From contig PFDH01000032.1 of NCBI GenBank assembly GCA_002772705.1, positions 10,406 to 15,997 on the forward strand: a stretch of 5,592 nt of DNA, in the 5' to 3' direction. Below, piece by piece: positions 1 through 4,798 of the stretch. Below the pieces are notes generated by a model. That model was not told the DNA's origin and did not search any database. It was given only the letters and a program-made list of their open reading frames with translations. The DNA is from Candidatus Pacebacteria bacterium CG10_big_fil_rev_8_21_14_0_10_44_11. Its GTDB lineage: Bacteria; Patescibacteriota; Microgenomatia; UBA1400; PJMF01. The stretch's first letter is position 1, and the number at the start of each line of letters is the position of its first letter. The position numbers and the translations under genes are program-made.

Positions 1-20
1 AAAGTCAATAAAATTTCCAA

Positions 21-64
21 TTTTTCTGAAGAGTATTTTGAGTTGCAGACAGGTTAACTGAAAA
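21..64. repeat. Imperfect direct repeat, copy A
   Basis: This 44-nt stretch matches 137-180 at about 80 percent with one-base gaps. The best-kept core, 39-60, differs from 154-175 at only two of 22 positions (TGAGTTGC, GACAGGT and AACTG are shared). The copies lie 115-116 nt apart, which is not a multiple of three, and both are outside genes. Confidence 0.65.
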
Positions 65-140
65 TCACCGATAATCAGCAATCATCTTGCGAAAAGTGTC
101 TGCTACCGATGGAAAAAACTGAAATAAAATAGGTGATTTT
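61..140. repeat. 9-bp inverted repeat AAAATCACC/GGTGATTTT
   Basis: AAAATCACC at 61-69 is the reverse complement of GGTGATTTT at 132-140, with 62 nt between. A small hairpin (70-86, GATAAT/ATCATC with one G-U pair in the minus-strand RNA) sits just inside. Given AT-rich arms and a long loop, it may be chance, but it joins the ends of the two direct repeats. Confidence 0.35.
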
Positions 141-180
141 TTCAAAGAGTGTCTGAGTTGCTGACAGGTAAACTGGAAAA
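137..180. repeat. Imperfect direct repeat, copy B
   Basis: This is the partner of the repeat at 21-64; the strongest core is 154-175. Its TGAGTTGC segment also belongs to the 10-bp inverted repeat with 199-208. A much weaker partial resemblance (AGTGTCTG and a later AAAACTG) is seen at 95-121, which hints at a decayed third unit but is not convincing alone. Confidence 0.65.
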
Positions 181-208
181 GAGATAAAACTTCGTGGAAG
201 CAACTCAG
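153..208. repeat. 10-bp inverted repeat flanking a 36-nt loop
   Basis: CTGAGTTGCT at 153-162 is perfectly complementary in reverse to AGCAACTCAG at 199-208. The right arm shares 204-208 with the outer stem of the hairpin at 204-241, so the two structures cannot form at the same time. The function is unknown. Confidence 0.5.
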
Positions 209-212
209 TCAA
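184..212 (-). promoter_or_regulatory. Possible promoter reading out of the window
   Basis: On the minus strand TTGACT (207-212, 5 of 6 to the -35 consensus) is followed by exactly 17 bp and TTTTAT (184-189, 4 of 6 to the -10 consensus). It would start transcription near 177 and drive a gene beyond position 1. The -10 match is weak and no downstream gene is visible, so confidence is low. Confidence 0.25.
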
Positions 213-241
213 GCATGGAGCAGGCGCCATGCGTCTCTGAG
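204..241 (-). terminator. Hairpin after rpsI, possible weak terminator
   Basis: Starting 17 nt after the rpsI stop, the minus strand can fold as CTCAG, 4-nt internal loop, GCATGG, 8-nt loop (CGCCTGCT), CCATGC, 4-nt internal loop, CTGAG. The inner 6-bp stem is GC-rich (213-218 with 227-232). The sequence that follows is TTGCTTCC, which is only partly T-rich, so this is a poor intrinsic terminator. It may instead be a 3'-end stabilising structure or one arm of a switch. Confidence 0.35.
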
Positions 242-257
242 AAAATAATCACGTATT

Positions 258-764
258 TTATCGTTTTGGAGACTGTCGCTTACGTCTAGCTTTACCACCC
301 ATGCCAATTTTTCTGGTTTCTTTCATGCGGTCATCTCTGGTCAGCAAGTTTTCAACTTTTAACAATGGTTTAAACTCAACGTTATATTTAACCAAAGCCC
401 TGGAAAGGGCGTGCACCAAAGCCCCTAGCTGGGAATCAATGCCAGATCCAGAAATTTTGGCTACAAACGTAAATTTTTTCTCAGTGCCAGTTAGCTCAAA
501 TGGCTTTAAGTATCGTCTTTGAGCTGATGGAATCCCTCTGAAGTATTGACCAACCACTTTTTCATTGACAATCATGTCGCCCGCTGACTCGTAAATACGA
601 ACCCGGGCGGTTGCCACTTTTCGGCGGCCAATACCCTCCGTATAAGTGCCGGTTGGATAGGTCAAATCGATAGCTTTAGCTGCTGATGGCGTGACCGCCG
701 TTTTAGCAGTCACTTTTTTGACCACCTTTTGAACTTTTCTTTTTTTCGCAAGTTTGAGTGCCAT
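258..764 (-). CDS. rpsI: 30S ribosomal protein S9 (uS9) with basic N-terminal extension
   Basis: S9 lies in the head of the small subunit and its C-terminal tail reaches the P-site tRNA. The S9 fold begins at about residue 41 (YTEGIGRRKVATARVRIY) and includes the signature SGSGIDSQLGALVHALSRAL (105-124) and the basic end GGKARRKRQSPKR. The protein is 168 residues against about 130 in E. coli. The extra length is an N-terminal arm whose first 31 residues hold 9 Lys, 1 Arg and no acidic residue. The long start is supported by AAAGGA five to six bases before the ATG at 764 and by the lack of another start before the fold. The tail ends SPKR where E. coli has FSKR, so the Ser before KR is Pro here. 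It follows rplM by 8 bp and is the last recognisable gene before the repeat-bearing spacer. Confidence 0.98.
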   Translation of the reverse strand: MALKLAKKRKVQKVVKKVTAKTAVTPSAAKAIDLTYPTGTYTEGIGRRKVATARVRIYESAGDMIVNEKVVGQYFRGIPSAQRRYLKPFELTGTEKKFTFVAKISGSGIDSQLGALVHALSRALVKYNVEFKPLLKVENLLTRDDRMKETRKIGMGGKARRKRQSPKR

Positions 765-772
765 TGTATCCT

Positions 773-1192
773 TTATTGCTTTAGCTGACTTTGATGAGTG
801 TGTTCTGTTCCAGCGTATACCTTGAGTCGATTCATTCGCACTGGTCTCAACTTATTTTTTGGCAACATGTTGTACACCGCCGCTTCAATCACTTGCTCCG
901 GCGCCTTTTTAAGTAAGTCGCCAAGAGAGATAGTTTTTAAGCCACCAATGTAACCAGAGTGTGAGTAGTACTTTTTGCCCTCAAGTTTTTTTTCATTGAC
1001 CGAAACTTTAGCCGCGTTGATTACCACCACATAGTCACCAGCTTCAGTGTGAGGGGTGTACGTTGGTTTGCCTTTGCCAATCAGTTTTTGAGCTACCTCA
1101 GAGGCAAATCGACCCAAAACTTTATTGTCAGCATCCATTAGATGCCAATCTCGTTTCACGTCTTCTGTGCGCTGCATAAATGTTTTTTGCAT
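773..1192 (-). CDS. rplM: 50S ribosomal protein L13 (uL13)
   Basis: L13 is an early-assembly large-subunit protein that binds 23S rRNA. The 139-residue product matches the family from end to end: VKRDWHLMDADNKVLGR (12-28), TPHTEAGDYVVVINAAKV (46-63), KKYYSHSGYIGGLK (73-86), and the signature NMLPKNKLRPVRMNRLKVYA (108-127) followed by GTEHTHQSQ. The ATG at 1192 lies only 2 bp after the rplQ stop with no clear Shine-Dalgarno sequence, so translational coupling to rplQ is likely. The alternative Met at residue 6 is less likely because the first residues (MQKTF) match the E. coli start MKTF. Elsewhere truA often lies between rplQ and rplM; here it is absent. rplM and rpsI form the usual pair. Confidence 0.98.
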   Translation of the reverse strand: MQKTFMQRTEDVKRDWHLMDADNKVLGRFASEVAQKLIGKGKPTYTPHTEAGDYVVVINAAKVSVNEKKLEGKKYYSHSGYIGGLKTISLGDLLKKAPEQVIEAAVYNMLPKNKLRPVRMNRLKVYAGTEHTHQSQLKQ

Positions 1193-1194
1193 AG

Positions 1195-1710
1195 TTACTT
1201 TGACTTCTTTTCAGTTTTTTTTGTGGCAGTCTTTTTTGTCATCACTTTAGTTGCTTTGACCGTTGGTTTGGCGGCTGGTCTCTTGACAACGGTTTTTTTT
1301 GCGGCTGGCTTAAACGTCTCAGGAGTCGGATTAGCAAACGTACCAACGCCTGCTGGCATGATCAACCAACTAACCGTTACCATTGCCGTGTTATCGCCCA
1401 TTCTAATACCTGATTTCTCAATTTTGGTAAAACCAGAAACTCGGTCTGTAAACACTGGCGCGATTCGATCAACCAAGGTGTTCACGATGTCTCGATGACC
1501 AAAGTAGCGATGCAAAATCCGGCGGGAAGCTAAATCATTAGTTTTAGCTTGACCAACTAATCGGTCAGCTACTCGTTTGAGCTGTTTACCCTTTGCTTCT
1601 GTCGTAGTGACACTGCCATACAAAATCAGTGAGCGAGCCAAGTTTTTAAACAAAGCCACTCGATGTTTGGTATCTCTATTCAGTTTTACGCCACTAACTC
1701 GATGTCTCAT
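1195..1710 (-). CDS. rplQ: 50S ribosomal protein L17 (bL17) with long basic C-terminal tail
   Basis: L17 binds 23S rRNA near the polypeptide exit side of the large subunit. Residues 1-116 are a full L17 domain: MRHRVSGVKLNRDTKHR, the LFKNLARSLI helix, TTEAKGKQLKRVADRLV, and the SGFTKIEKSGIRMGDNTAMV block before the end of the fold. The protein is 171 residues against about 116-130 in most bacteria. The extra part (about 117-171) is low complexity; from residue 131 it has 14 Lys, 1 Arg and 2 Glu in 41 residues, rich in Ala, Thr and Pro, and is likely disordered and RNA-binding. The start at 1710 is fixed by the conserved MRHR. Only weak purine sequence precedes it, 24 bp from rpoA. The tail is in frame and intact; its stop lies 2 bp from rplM. 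Confidence 0.97.
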   Translation of the reverse strand: MRHRVSGVKLNRDTKHRVALFKNLARSLILYGSVTTTEAKGKQLKRVADRLVGQAKTNDLASRRILHRYFGHRDIVNTLVDRIAPVFTDRVSGFTKIEKSGIRMGDNTAMVTVSWLIMPAGVGTFANPTPETFKPAAKKTVVKRPAAKPTVKATKVMTKKTATKKTEKKSK

Positions 1711-1734
1711 ACTGCTTTCTTTAAATCCAGGTGA

Positions 1735-2673
1735 TTATTCACCCAACTTGACGCCTTTTTTATTGAGAGCCTCTTCAACCACGGACACACTCTTCTCGCC
1801 TAGGTTCTTGACCTTGGCAATGGTAGTGCGGGGAGTGCCGACCAAATCACCGACCGTTTTGAAACCACCTTTTCGCAAAGCGTTAGCAATTCGCGTTGGC
1901 AAATCAAGTTCTTCAACGGTTAAACGGAGCACTTCTGCTTCCTCAGGACTAAGTGATAGTACTGGCTCCTTTTCTTCCATCACCACCGGGTTCACAATCT
2001 GATTAAATTGGCTGACCAAAATTTGAGCCGCTTGCTTCACTGCAGCCAAAGGAGTCATCGAACCATCGGTGACAACTACTAAACTTAAGCGATCAAAATC
2101 AGTTCTGCGTCCAACCCGAGTTGAGTCAACTTGATAGGAAACTCTAATCACGGGTGAATACAGAGCGTCGAGCATAATTTCGCCAATACCGCTGATTTTT
2201 TTGTCATCGGCTAGCTCATAACCCAAACCAGTAGCGGCAGTCATTTCCAGCTCTAACTTAGCGCCTTTGGCCAAAGTAGCAATGTGTTGATCTGGGTTAA
2301 TCACCTCAAATCCGGCCTCAGCTTCGATATCAGCCGCGGTCACGGTTTTAGGACCTTTCTGTGAAATTCTGAGCACTCCGGTGCCTTCTTGTTGTGATTT
2401 AATTCTGACTTGCTTAATGTTGAGTGTTAAATCTAAGACATCTTCGGTCATCCCTGTGATTGAGCTAAATTGGTGATCGGCACCAGTTACTCTGACTGAA
2501 GTAATGGCACAGCCTGGCAAAGAAGAAAGTAGCACCCGACGAAGAGCATTACCCAAAGTGTGACCAAAACCCTGTTCCAAGGGTTCGATCAAAATTGCCG
2601 CTTCTGCCACACCTTTAGCCTCTTCTTTAATGTTAAAGTTAGGGTTCATAATGTCTCGTGCGTTTTGGTTCAT
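1735..2673 (-). CDS. rpoA: DNA-directed RNA polymerase subunit alpha
   Basis: Alpha forms the dimer on which beta and beta' assemble, and its C-terminal domain contacts UP-element DNA and activators. The 312-residue product is of normal length. The N-terminal domain has the assembly motif PLEQGFGHTLGNALRR (31-46), including R45, and the later RVGRRTDFDRLSLVV block (186-200). An acidic linker (about 232-250) leads to a complete C-terminal domain (about 252-309) with LDLPTRIANALRKGGF, where R261 matches the DNA-contacting R265 of E. coli, and NLGEKSV at 290-296. The start at 2673 is preceded by a strong AAGGAG at 5 nt; the alternative Met at residue 9 lacks one. It follows rpsD by 100 bp and precedes rplQ by 24 bp, the standard alpha-operon position. 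Confidence 0.99.
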   Translation of the reverse strand: MNQNARDIMNPNFNIKEEAKGVAEAAILIEPLEQGFGHTLGNALRRVLLSSLPGCAITSVRVTGADHQFSSITGMTEDVLDLTLNIKQVRIKSQQEGTGVLRISQKGPKTVTAADIEAEAGFEVINPDQHIATLAKGAKLELEMTAATGLGYELADDKKISGIGEIMLDALYSPVIRVSYQVDSTRVGRRTDFDRLSLVVVTDGSMTPLAAVKQAAQILVSQFNQIVNPVVMEEKEPVLSLSPEEAEVLRLTVEELDLPTRIANALRKGGFKTVGDLVGTPRTTIAKVKNLGEKSVSVVEEALNKKGVKLGE

Positions 2674-2773
2674 ATATTCTCCTTGTTTCTCCTCTCCTTT
2701 ACCTAGTTGGTAAAAGAAATCCGTGTCTGGATCTGGAACGCTTATTTTTATACTAACTACTACTGACTATCCT
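2674..2773 (-). promoter_or_regulatory. rpoA leader region with hairpin and repeated GGAG motifs
   Basis: This is the largest gap inside the packed ribosomal-protein block. Close to rpoA, the minus strand carries a hairpin at 2696-2716 (CTTTTACC, loop AACTA, GGTAAAGG; 8 pairs including one G-U). A purine-rich run with three GGAG motifs follows; the one nearest the gene is AAGGAG (2679-2684), 5 nt before the ATG at 2673. The hairpin's 3' arm overlaps the distal AAAGGAG, so folding could affect ribosome loading. A TATAAA at 2747-2752 lacks a partner -35 box. Leader function is an inference. Confidence 0.45.
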
Positions 2774-3379
2774 CTATCGACTGTAATACTCGATGACTAA
2801 TTGAACAGTAATCACCTCAGAGATGTCTTTTTGCTGCGGGAATTGAGTAATTTTTGCCGCGGCTTGTTTCTTTTCTAACCAACCTGGCACAGCTGCTTCT
2901 GATTTCAAAGCTTCTGAGACTGCCATAATCTTTGTTGCTCTACCAGTAAGGGTCACCACATCTTCAACTTGTGTTTCGTATGAAGGAACGTCCATTTTTC
3001 TGCCATTAATCACCAGGTGACCGTGAGAAACTAATTGTCTGGCCGCGGCTCTGGTGTTAGCCCAACCCAACCGATAAACCACATTATCCAATCTGCGCTC
3101 GAGTAAACTCAGCAACAGTTCGCCAGTGGCCAACTCACTGCGAGTGGCTTTTTCGTATAATTTTCTCAGCTGGCTTTCGGTCAAGCCATAGATATACTTA
3201 ATTTTTTGCTTTTCCTTGAGTTGAATACCATAGTCAGACAGTTTGCGACGACCGCGAGCACCGTGCTGACCCGGCCTAATTGCTAGACGTCGAGAAACTT
3301 TGACCGAATTAGACTTTAAACCCAAATCTTCGCCAATTTTTCTTGATAATTTAACTCGTGGTCCGGTATATCTTGACAT
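2774..3379 (-). CDS. rpsD: 30S ribosomal protein S4 (uS4), zinc-free type
   Basis: S4 is a primary 16S rRNA-binding protein that starts assembly of the 30S body and lines the mRNA entry channel. The 201-residue product has the family's N-terminal region (MSRYTGPRVKLSRKIGEDLG, RPGQHGARGRRKLSDYG) and an S4 RNA-binding domain at about 95-155 (RRLDNVVYRLGWANTRAAAR, HLVINGRKMDVPSY). It ends in VIEYYSR, close to the E. coli end. There are no cysteines at all, so this is the C- form without the N-terminal zinc knuckle. It starts 15 bp after rpsK with a weak ribosome binding site. S4 often represses its own operon in other bacteria. A 100-bp spacer follows before rpoA. Confidence 0.98.
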   Translation of the reverse strand: MSRYTGPRVKLSRKIGEDLGLKSNSVKVSRRLAIRPGQHGARGRRKLSDYGIQLKEKQKIKYIYGLTESQLRKLYEKATRSELATGELLLSLLERRLDNVVYRLGWANTRAAARQLVSHGHLVINGRKMDVPSYETQVEDVVTLTGRATKIMAVSEALKSEAAVPGWLEKKQAAAKITQFPQQKDISEVITVQLVIEYYSR

Positions 3380-3394
3380 ACTATTCTTTACTTA

Positions 3395-3790
3395 TTACTT
3401 GTTGTGTTTAGCTTTTCTTGGTCTGGTACCGTTATGCGGGGCGGGAGTCAAATCAACAATCATTGGCACTCTAATGCCTTGAGCTTTGAGTACTCGCAAA
3501 GCCACGTCTCGGCCAGGGCCAGGACCTTTTAGAAAAACTGACATTTGTTGCATCCCAAAGTTTCTGGCTTTGTTGATGGCGTTCTCGATGGTAATCGTAG
3601 CGGCGTAAGGAGTAGATTTTCTTGAACCAGAGAAACCTGATTCACCGGCCGTTGACCAGCACAAAACCTTGCCTTCGTCATCAGTGATGCTAGCCAAGGT
3701 ACTGTTAAAGGTTGCTGTGACGTATAAACGTCCGCGTTGGACAACTCGGTTAATAGTTTTTGTTTTTTTTGCTGTTGGTTGTTCTGCCAT
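3395..3790 (-). CDS. rpsK: 30S ribosomal protein S11 (uS11)
   Basis: S11 lies on the platform of the small subunit and helps shape the mRNA exit path. The 131-residue product is of normal length. It has a basic N-terminal arm (1-20), the conserved TAGESGFSGSRKSTPYAA block at 47-64, the KGPGPGRD loop at 88-95 and the LTPAPHNGTRPRK motif near 114-126. The PHNG motif (N120-G121) is the site that becomes isoaspartate in E. coli S11, so the same modification is possible here. The usual Cys after PHNG is Thr. The start at 3790 lies 7 bp after the rpsM stop; only weak purine-rich sequence precedes it, so translational coupling with rpsM is likely. Confidence 0.98.
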   Translation of the reverse strand: MAEQPTAKKTKTINRVVQRGRLYVTATFNSTLASITDDEGKVLCWSTAGESGFSGSRKSTPYAATITIENAINKARNFGMQQMSVFLKGPGPGRDVALRVLKAQGIRVPMIVDLTPAPHNGTRPRKAKHNK

Positions 3791-3797
3791 AGTAACT

Positions 3798-4202
3798 TTA
3801 CTTTTGCGTTTCTTCTAGTTTGGCGGCTAACTCTTTGGACAAAGCGCCGACCGTTTTACGTCTGCCACCACCCCGGGCACTGCGCGAGTTAGTTCTGGTA
3901 CGTTGACCACGGGCTGGTAAGTGAGCGGCGTGTCGGGAACCACGATAGGTCTTAATCCGTTTGAGATGATCAATGTTGTCATTGACTATTCGGCGAAGGT
4001 CTCCTTCGGTTGGAATCCGCTCGATTGAGCGCTGAATCCGGTTAATTTCGTCATTGGTCAACTCTCTTGTCCGCTTATCGGGGTCAACGTTTGATTCCTG
4101 CAAAATTTGTTTGGCCATAGTCATTCCCACTCCATAAATTGAGCGAAGCGAATAAGCCACTTTTTTATTTTCTGGTAAATCAACACCACCAATACGGATC
4201 AT
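3798..4202 (-). CDS. rpsM: 30S ribosomal protein S13 (uS13)
   Basis: S13 sits in the head of the small subunit, contacts the P-site tRNA and forms bridges to the large subunit. The 134-residue product opens with MIRIGGVDLPENKKVAYSL and has the helix-hairpin-helix-like SIYGVGMTMAKQIL at 21-34. The family signature around 86-105 (TYRGSRHAAHLPARGQRTRT) ends the tRNA-facing part. The C-terminal tail is about 15 residues longer than in E. coli and becomes helix-like and mixed-charge after RRKTVG (residues 120-134, ALSKELAAKLEETQK). The start is fixed by AAAGGA about 8 bases before the ATG at 4202 and by the conserved N-terminus. It follows rpmJ by 17 bp and precedes rpsK by 7 bp. There is no room for an E. 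coli-like S4-binding pseudoknot leader in front of it. Confidence 0.98.
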   Translation of the reverse strand: MIRIGGVDLPENKKVAYSLRSIYGVGMTMAKQILQESNVDPDKRTRELTNDEINRIQRSIERIPTEGDLRRIVNDNIDHLKRIKTYRGSRHAAHLPARGQRTRTNSRSARGGGRRKTVGALSKELAAKLEETQK

Positions 4203-4219
4203 AAACTGATTCCTTTAAC

Positions 4220-4333
4220 TTACCCTTGTCTTTGTTTGTGCTTTGGATTAGTACAAATTACCCGCAAGACACCTTTGCGGTGAATAATCTTGCAGTTGAT
4301 GCACATGGTTTTAATAGACGATCGAACTTTCAT
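4220..4333 (-). CDS. rpmJ: 50S ribosomal protein L36 (bL36), zinc-binding type
   Basis: L36 is the smallest large-subunit protein and binds 23S rRNA through a zinc ribbon-like fold. The reading frame runs ATG at 4331-4333 to TAA at 4220-4222, giving 37 residues, the usual length. It begins MKVRSSIKTMCINCK and ends NPKHKQRQG. The zinc ligands C11, C14, C27 and H32 are all present, so this is the C+ form rather than the zinc-independent paralogue. It sits between infA and rpsM exactly as expected. Upstream there is no Shine-Dalgarno sequence, so translation may depend on a very short leader or on coupling with infA. The KHKQRQG ending resembles L36 proteins of Patescibacteria as I remember them. 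Confidence 0.95.
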   Translation of the reverse strand: MKVRSSIKTMCINCKIIHRKGVLRVICTNPKHKQRQG

Positions 4334-4344
4334 AACAGGCTTGA

Positions 4345-4373
4345 ACTATATCAAGAGATCTTAATTTTGAAAA
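4345..4373 (-). promoter_or_regulatory. Possible internal promoter upstream of rpmJ
   Basis: In the 43-bp infA-rpmJ gap the minus strand reads TTTTCA (4368-4373, 4 of 6 to -35 consensus), a 17-bp spacer and TATAGT (4345-4350, 5 of 6), with TG one base before the -10 box. Transcription would start only about 5 nt before the rpmJ ATG, a near-leaderless message. The -10 overlaps a small inverted repeat (CTTGA/TCAAG, 4340-4355). The call is moderate because AT-rich spacers give such matches by chance. Confidence 0.4.
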
Positions 4374-4376
4374 GTA

Positions 4377-4706
4377 TTAAAATGACTGCGGAGTAGTTTT
4401 TGTTGATCTATACGTAATTTTACACTTTCCGAGGTCATATTTACTGACATATCCTTTCACACTATCGCCTGGCAAGACCCTAATTCTAAACAATCTCATC
4501 TTGCCAACCAGTGAACCAAGCAAAGTGTGCCCCACCAGTTGAGGGATCTGCGAGTCAATGATCTTGACCCGAAACATGGTGTTTGGCAAACAAGCCTCGA
4601 CCACCCCCTCAACTTCAAACCGATCTTCTTTGACCGAACTTTGAGTGGTTGTATCTACCTGGTGGCGTGCTTTAGCTGCCCGTTTATGTTCTTGGACTTT
4701 ACCCAT
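4377..4706 (-). CDS. infA: Translation initiation factor IF-1, extended form
   Basis: IF1 binds the A site of the 30S subunit during initiation and works with IF2 and IF3. The OB-fold core spans about residues 25-101 and shows family blocks: VKEDRFEVEG, LPNTMFRVK, GKMR, IRVLPGD and YDL..KITYR. The protein is 109 residues against about 72 in most bacteria. The extra length is a basic N-terminal arm of about 24 residues, roughly 7 extra residues between FRVK and GKMR, and a short TTPQSF tail. The codon where family members usually start (V25) is GTC, which is not a start codon, and the next ATG is inside the OB fold, so the ATG at 4706 is the only reasonable start. No Shine-Dalgarno sequence is seen in the roughly 20-nt leader. 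It follows map by 92 bp and precedes rpmJ by 43 bp. Confidence 0.93.
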   Translation of the reverse strand: MGKVQEHKRAAKARHQVDTTTQSSVKEDRFEVEGVVEACLPNTMFRVKIIDSQIPQLVGHTLLGSLVGKMRLFRIRVLPGDSVKGYVSKYDLGKCKITYRSTKTTPQSF

Positions 4707-4718
4707 AGTTGTTTCGCG

Positions 4719-4728
4719 CTTTGCAAAG
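4719..4728. promoter_or_regulatory. 10-bp palindrome over the predicted infA transcription start
   Basis: CTTTGCAAAG is a perfect 10-bp palindrome. It begins 5 bp downstream of the TATAAT box and covers about -1 to +9 of the predicted infA transcript. The position would suit an operator or an initial-transcribed-region signal. No regulator is known from this window, and a palindrome of this size can arise by chance. Confidence 0.3.
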
Positions 4729-4733
4729 AGGTA

Positions 4734-4762
4734 ATTATACCAGATTTACTTGAAGAAGTGAA
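4734..4762 (-). promoter_or_regulatory. Sigma70-type promoter for infA and downstream genes
   Basis: On the minus strand the -35 box TTCACT (4757-4762, 4 of 6 to consensus) is followed by a 17-bp spacer and a perfect TATAAT (4734-4739). The TG dinucleotide just upstream of the -10 box gives an extended -10 (TGGTATAAT). Transcription would start near 4727, leaving about 20 nt before the infA ATG. The element sits in the 92-bp map-infA gap, where a separate promoter for the ribosomal-protein genes is reasonable. It is the best promoter match in the window. Confidence 0.7.
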
Positions 4763-4798
4763 GCTTGAGACCTCTGGCTGATCAAAACCTTGCCAAGG

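Larger units (their letters stand above)
1..257. other. Spacer downstream of rpsI without a convincing gene
   Basis: This 257-bp AT-rich stretch lies after the last gene of the operon. All frames are broken by stops, apart from a 51-codon minus-strand frame (75-230) that has no ribosome binding site. It contains two imperfect direct repeats, several inverted repeats and a possible promoter pointing out of the window, listed separately. No run of T follows any strong hairpin in a way that would make a clear intrinsic terminator. Confidence 0.7.

Noticed and set aside
75..230. A 51-codon minus-strand reading frame in the spacer after rpsI
   Set aside because: There is no Shine-Dalgarno sequence, the product matches no family I know, and the duplicated element inside it is offset out of phase, so the repeat was not kept for coding.
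1142..1498. A plus-strand frame encoding a hydrophobic, membrane-like peptide
   Set aside because: It is the antisense of the Lys-rich L17 tail and neighbouring L17 sequence; reversed Lys codons read as Phe and Leu, which imitates a membrane protein.
1577..2002. A 141-codon plus-strand frame across rplQ and rpoA
   Set aside because: It overlaps two secure genes on the other strand and crosses their junction; the Ser-rich product has no recognisable family.
2747..2775. A TATAAA as a separate rpoA promoter
   Set aside because: There is no acceptable -35 hexamer at 16-18 bp (AGAGGA at 17) and no TG for an extended -10, so it is not listed as a promoter.
4788..4798. A CCTT/AAGG hairpin followed by TTTT just after the map stop, as a terminator
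   Set aside because: The stem is only 4 bp with a 3-nt loop and the T-run is four bases, too weak for an intrinsic terminator.
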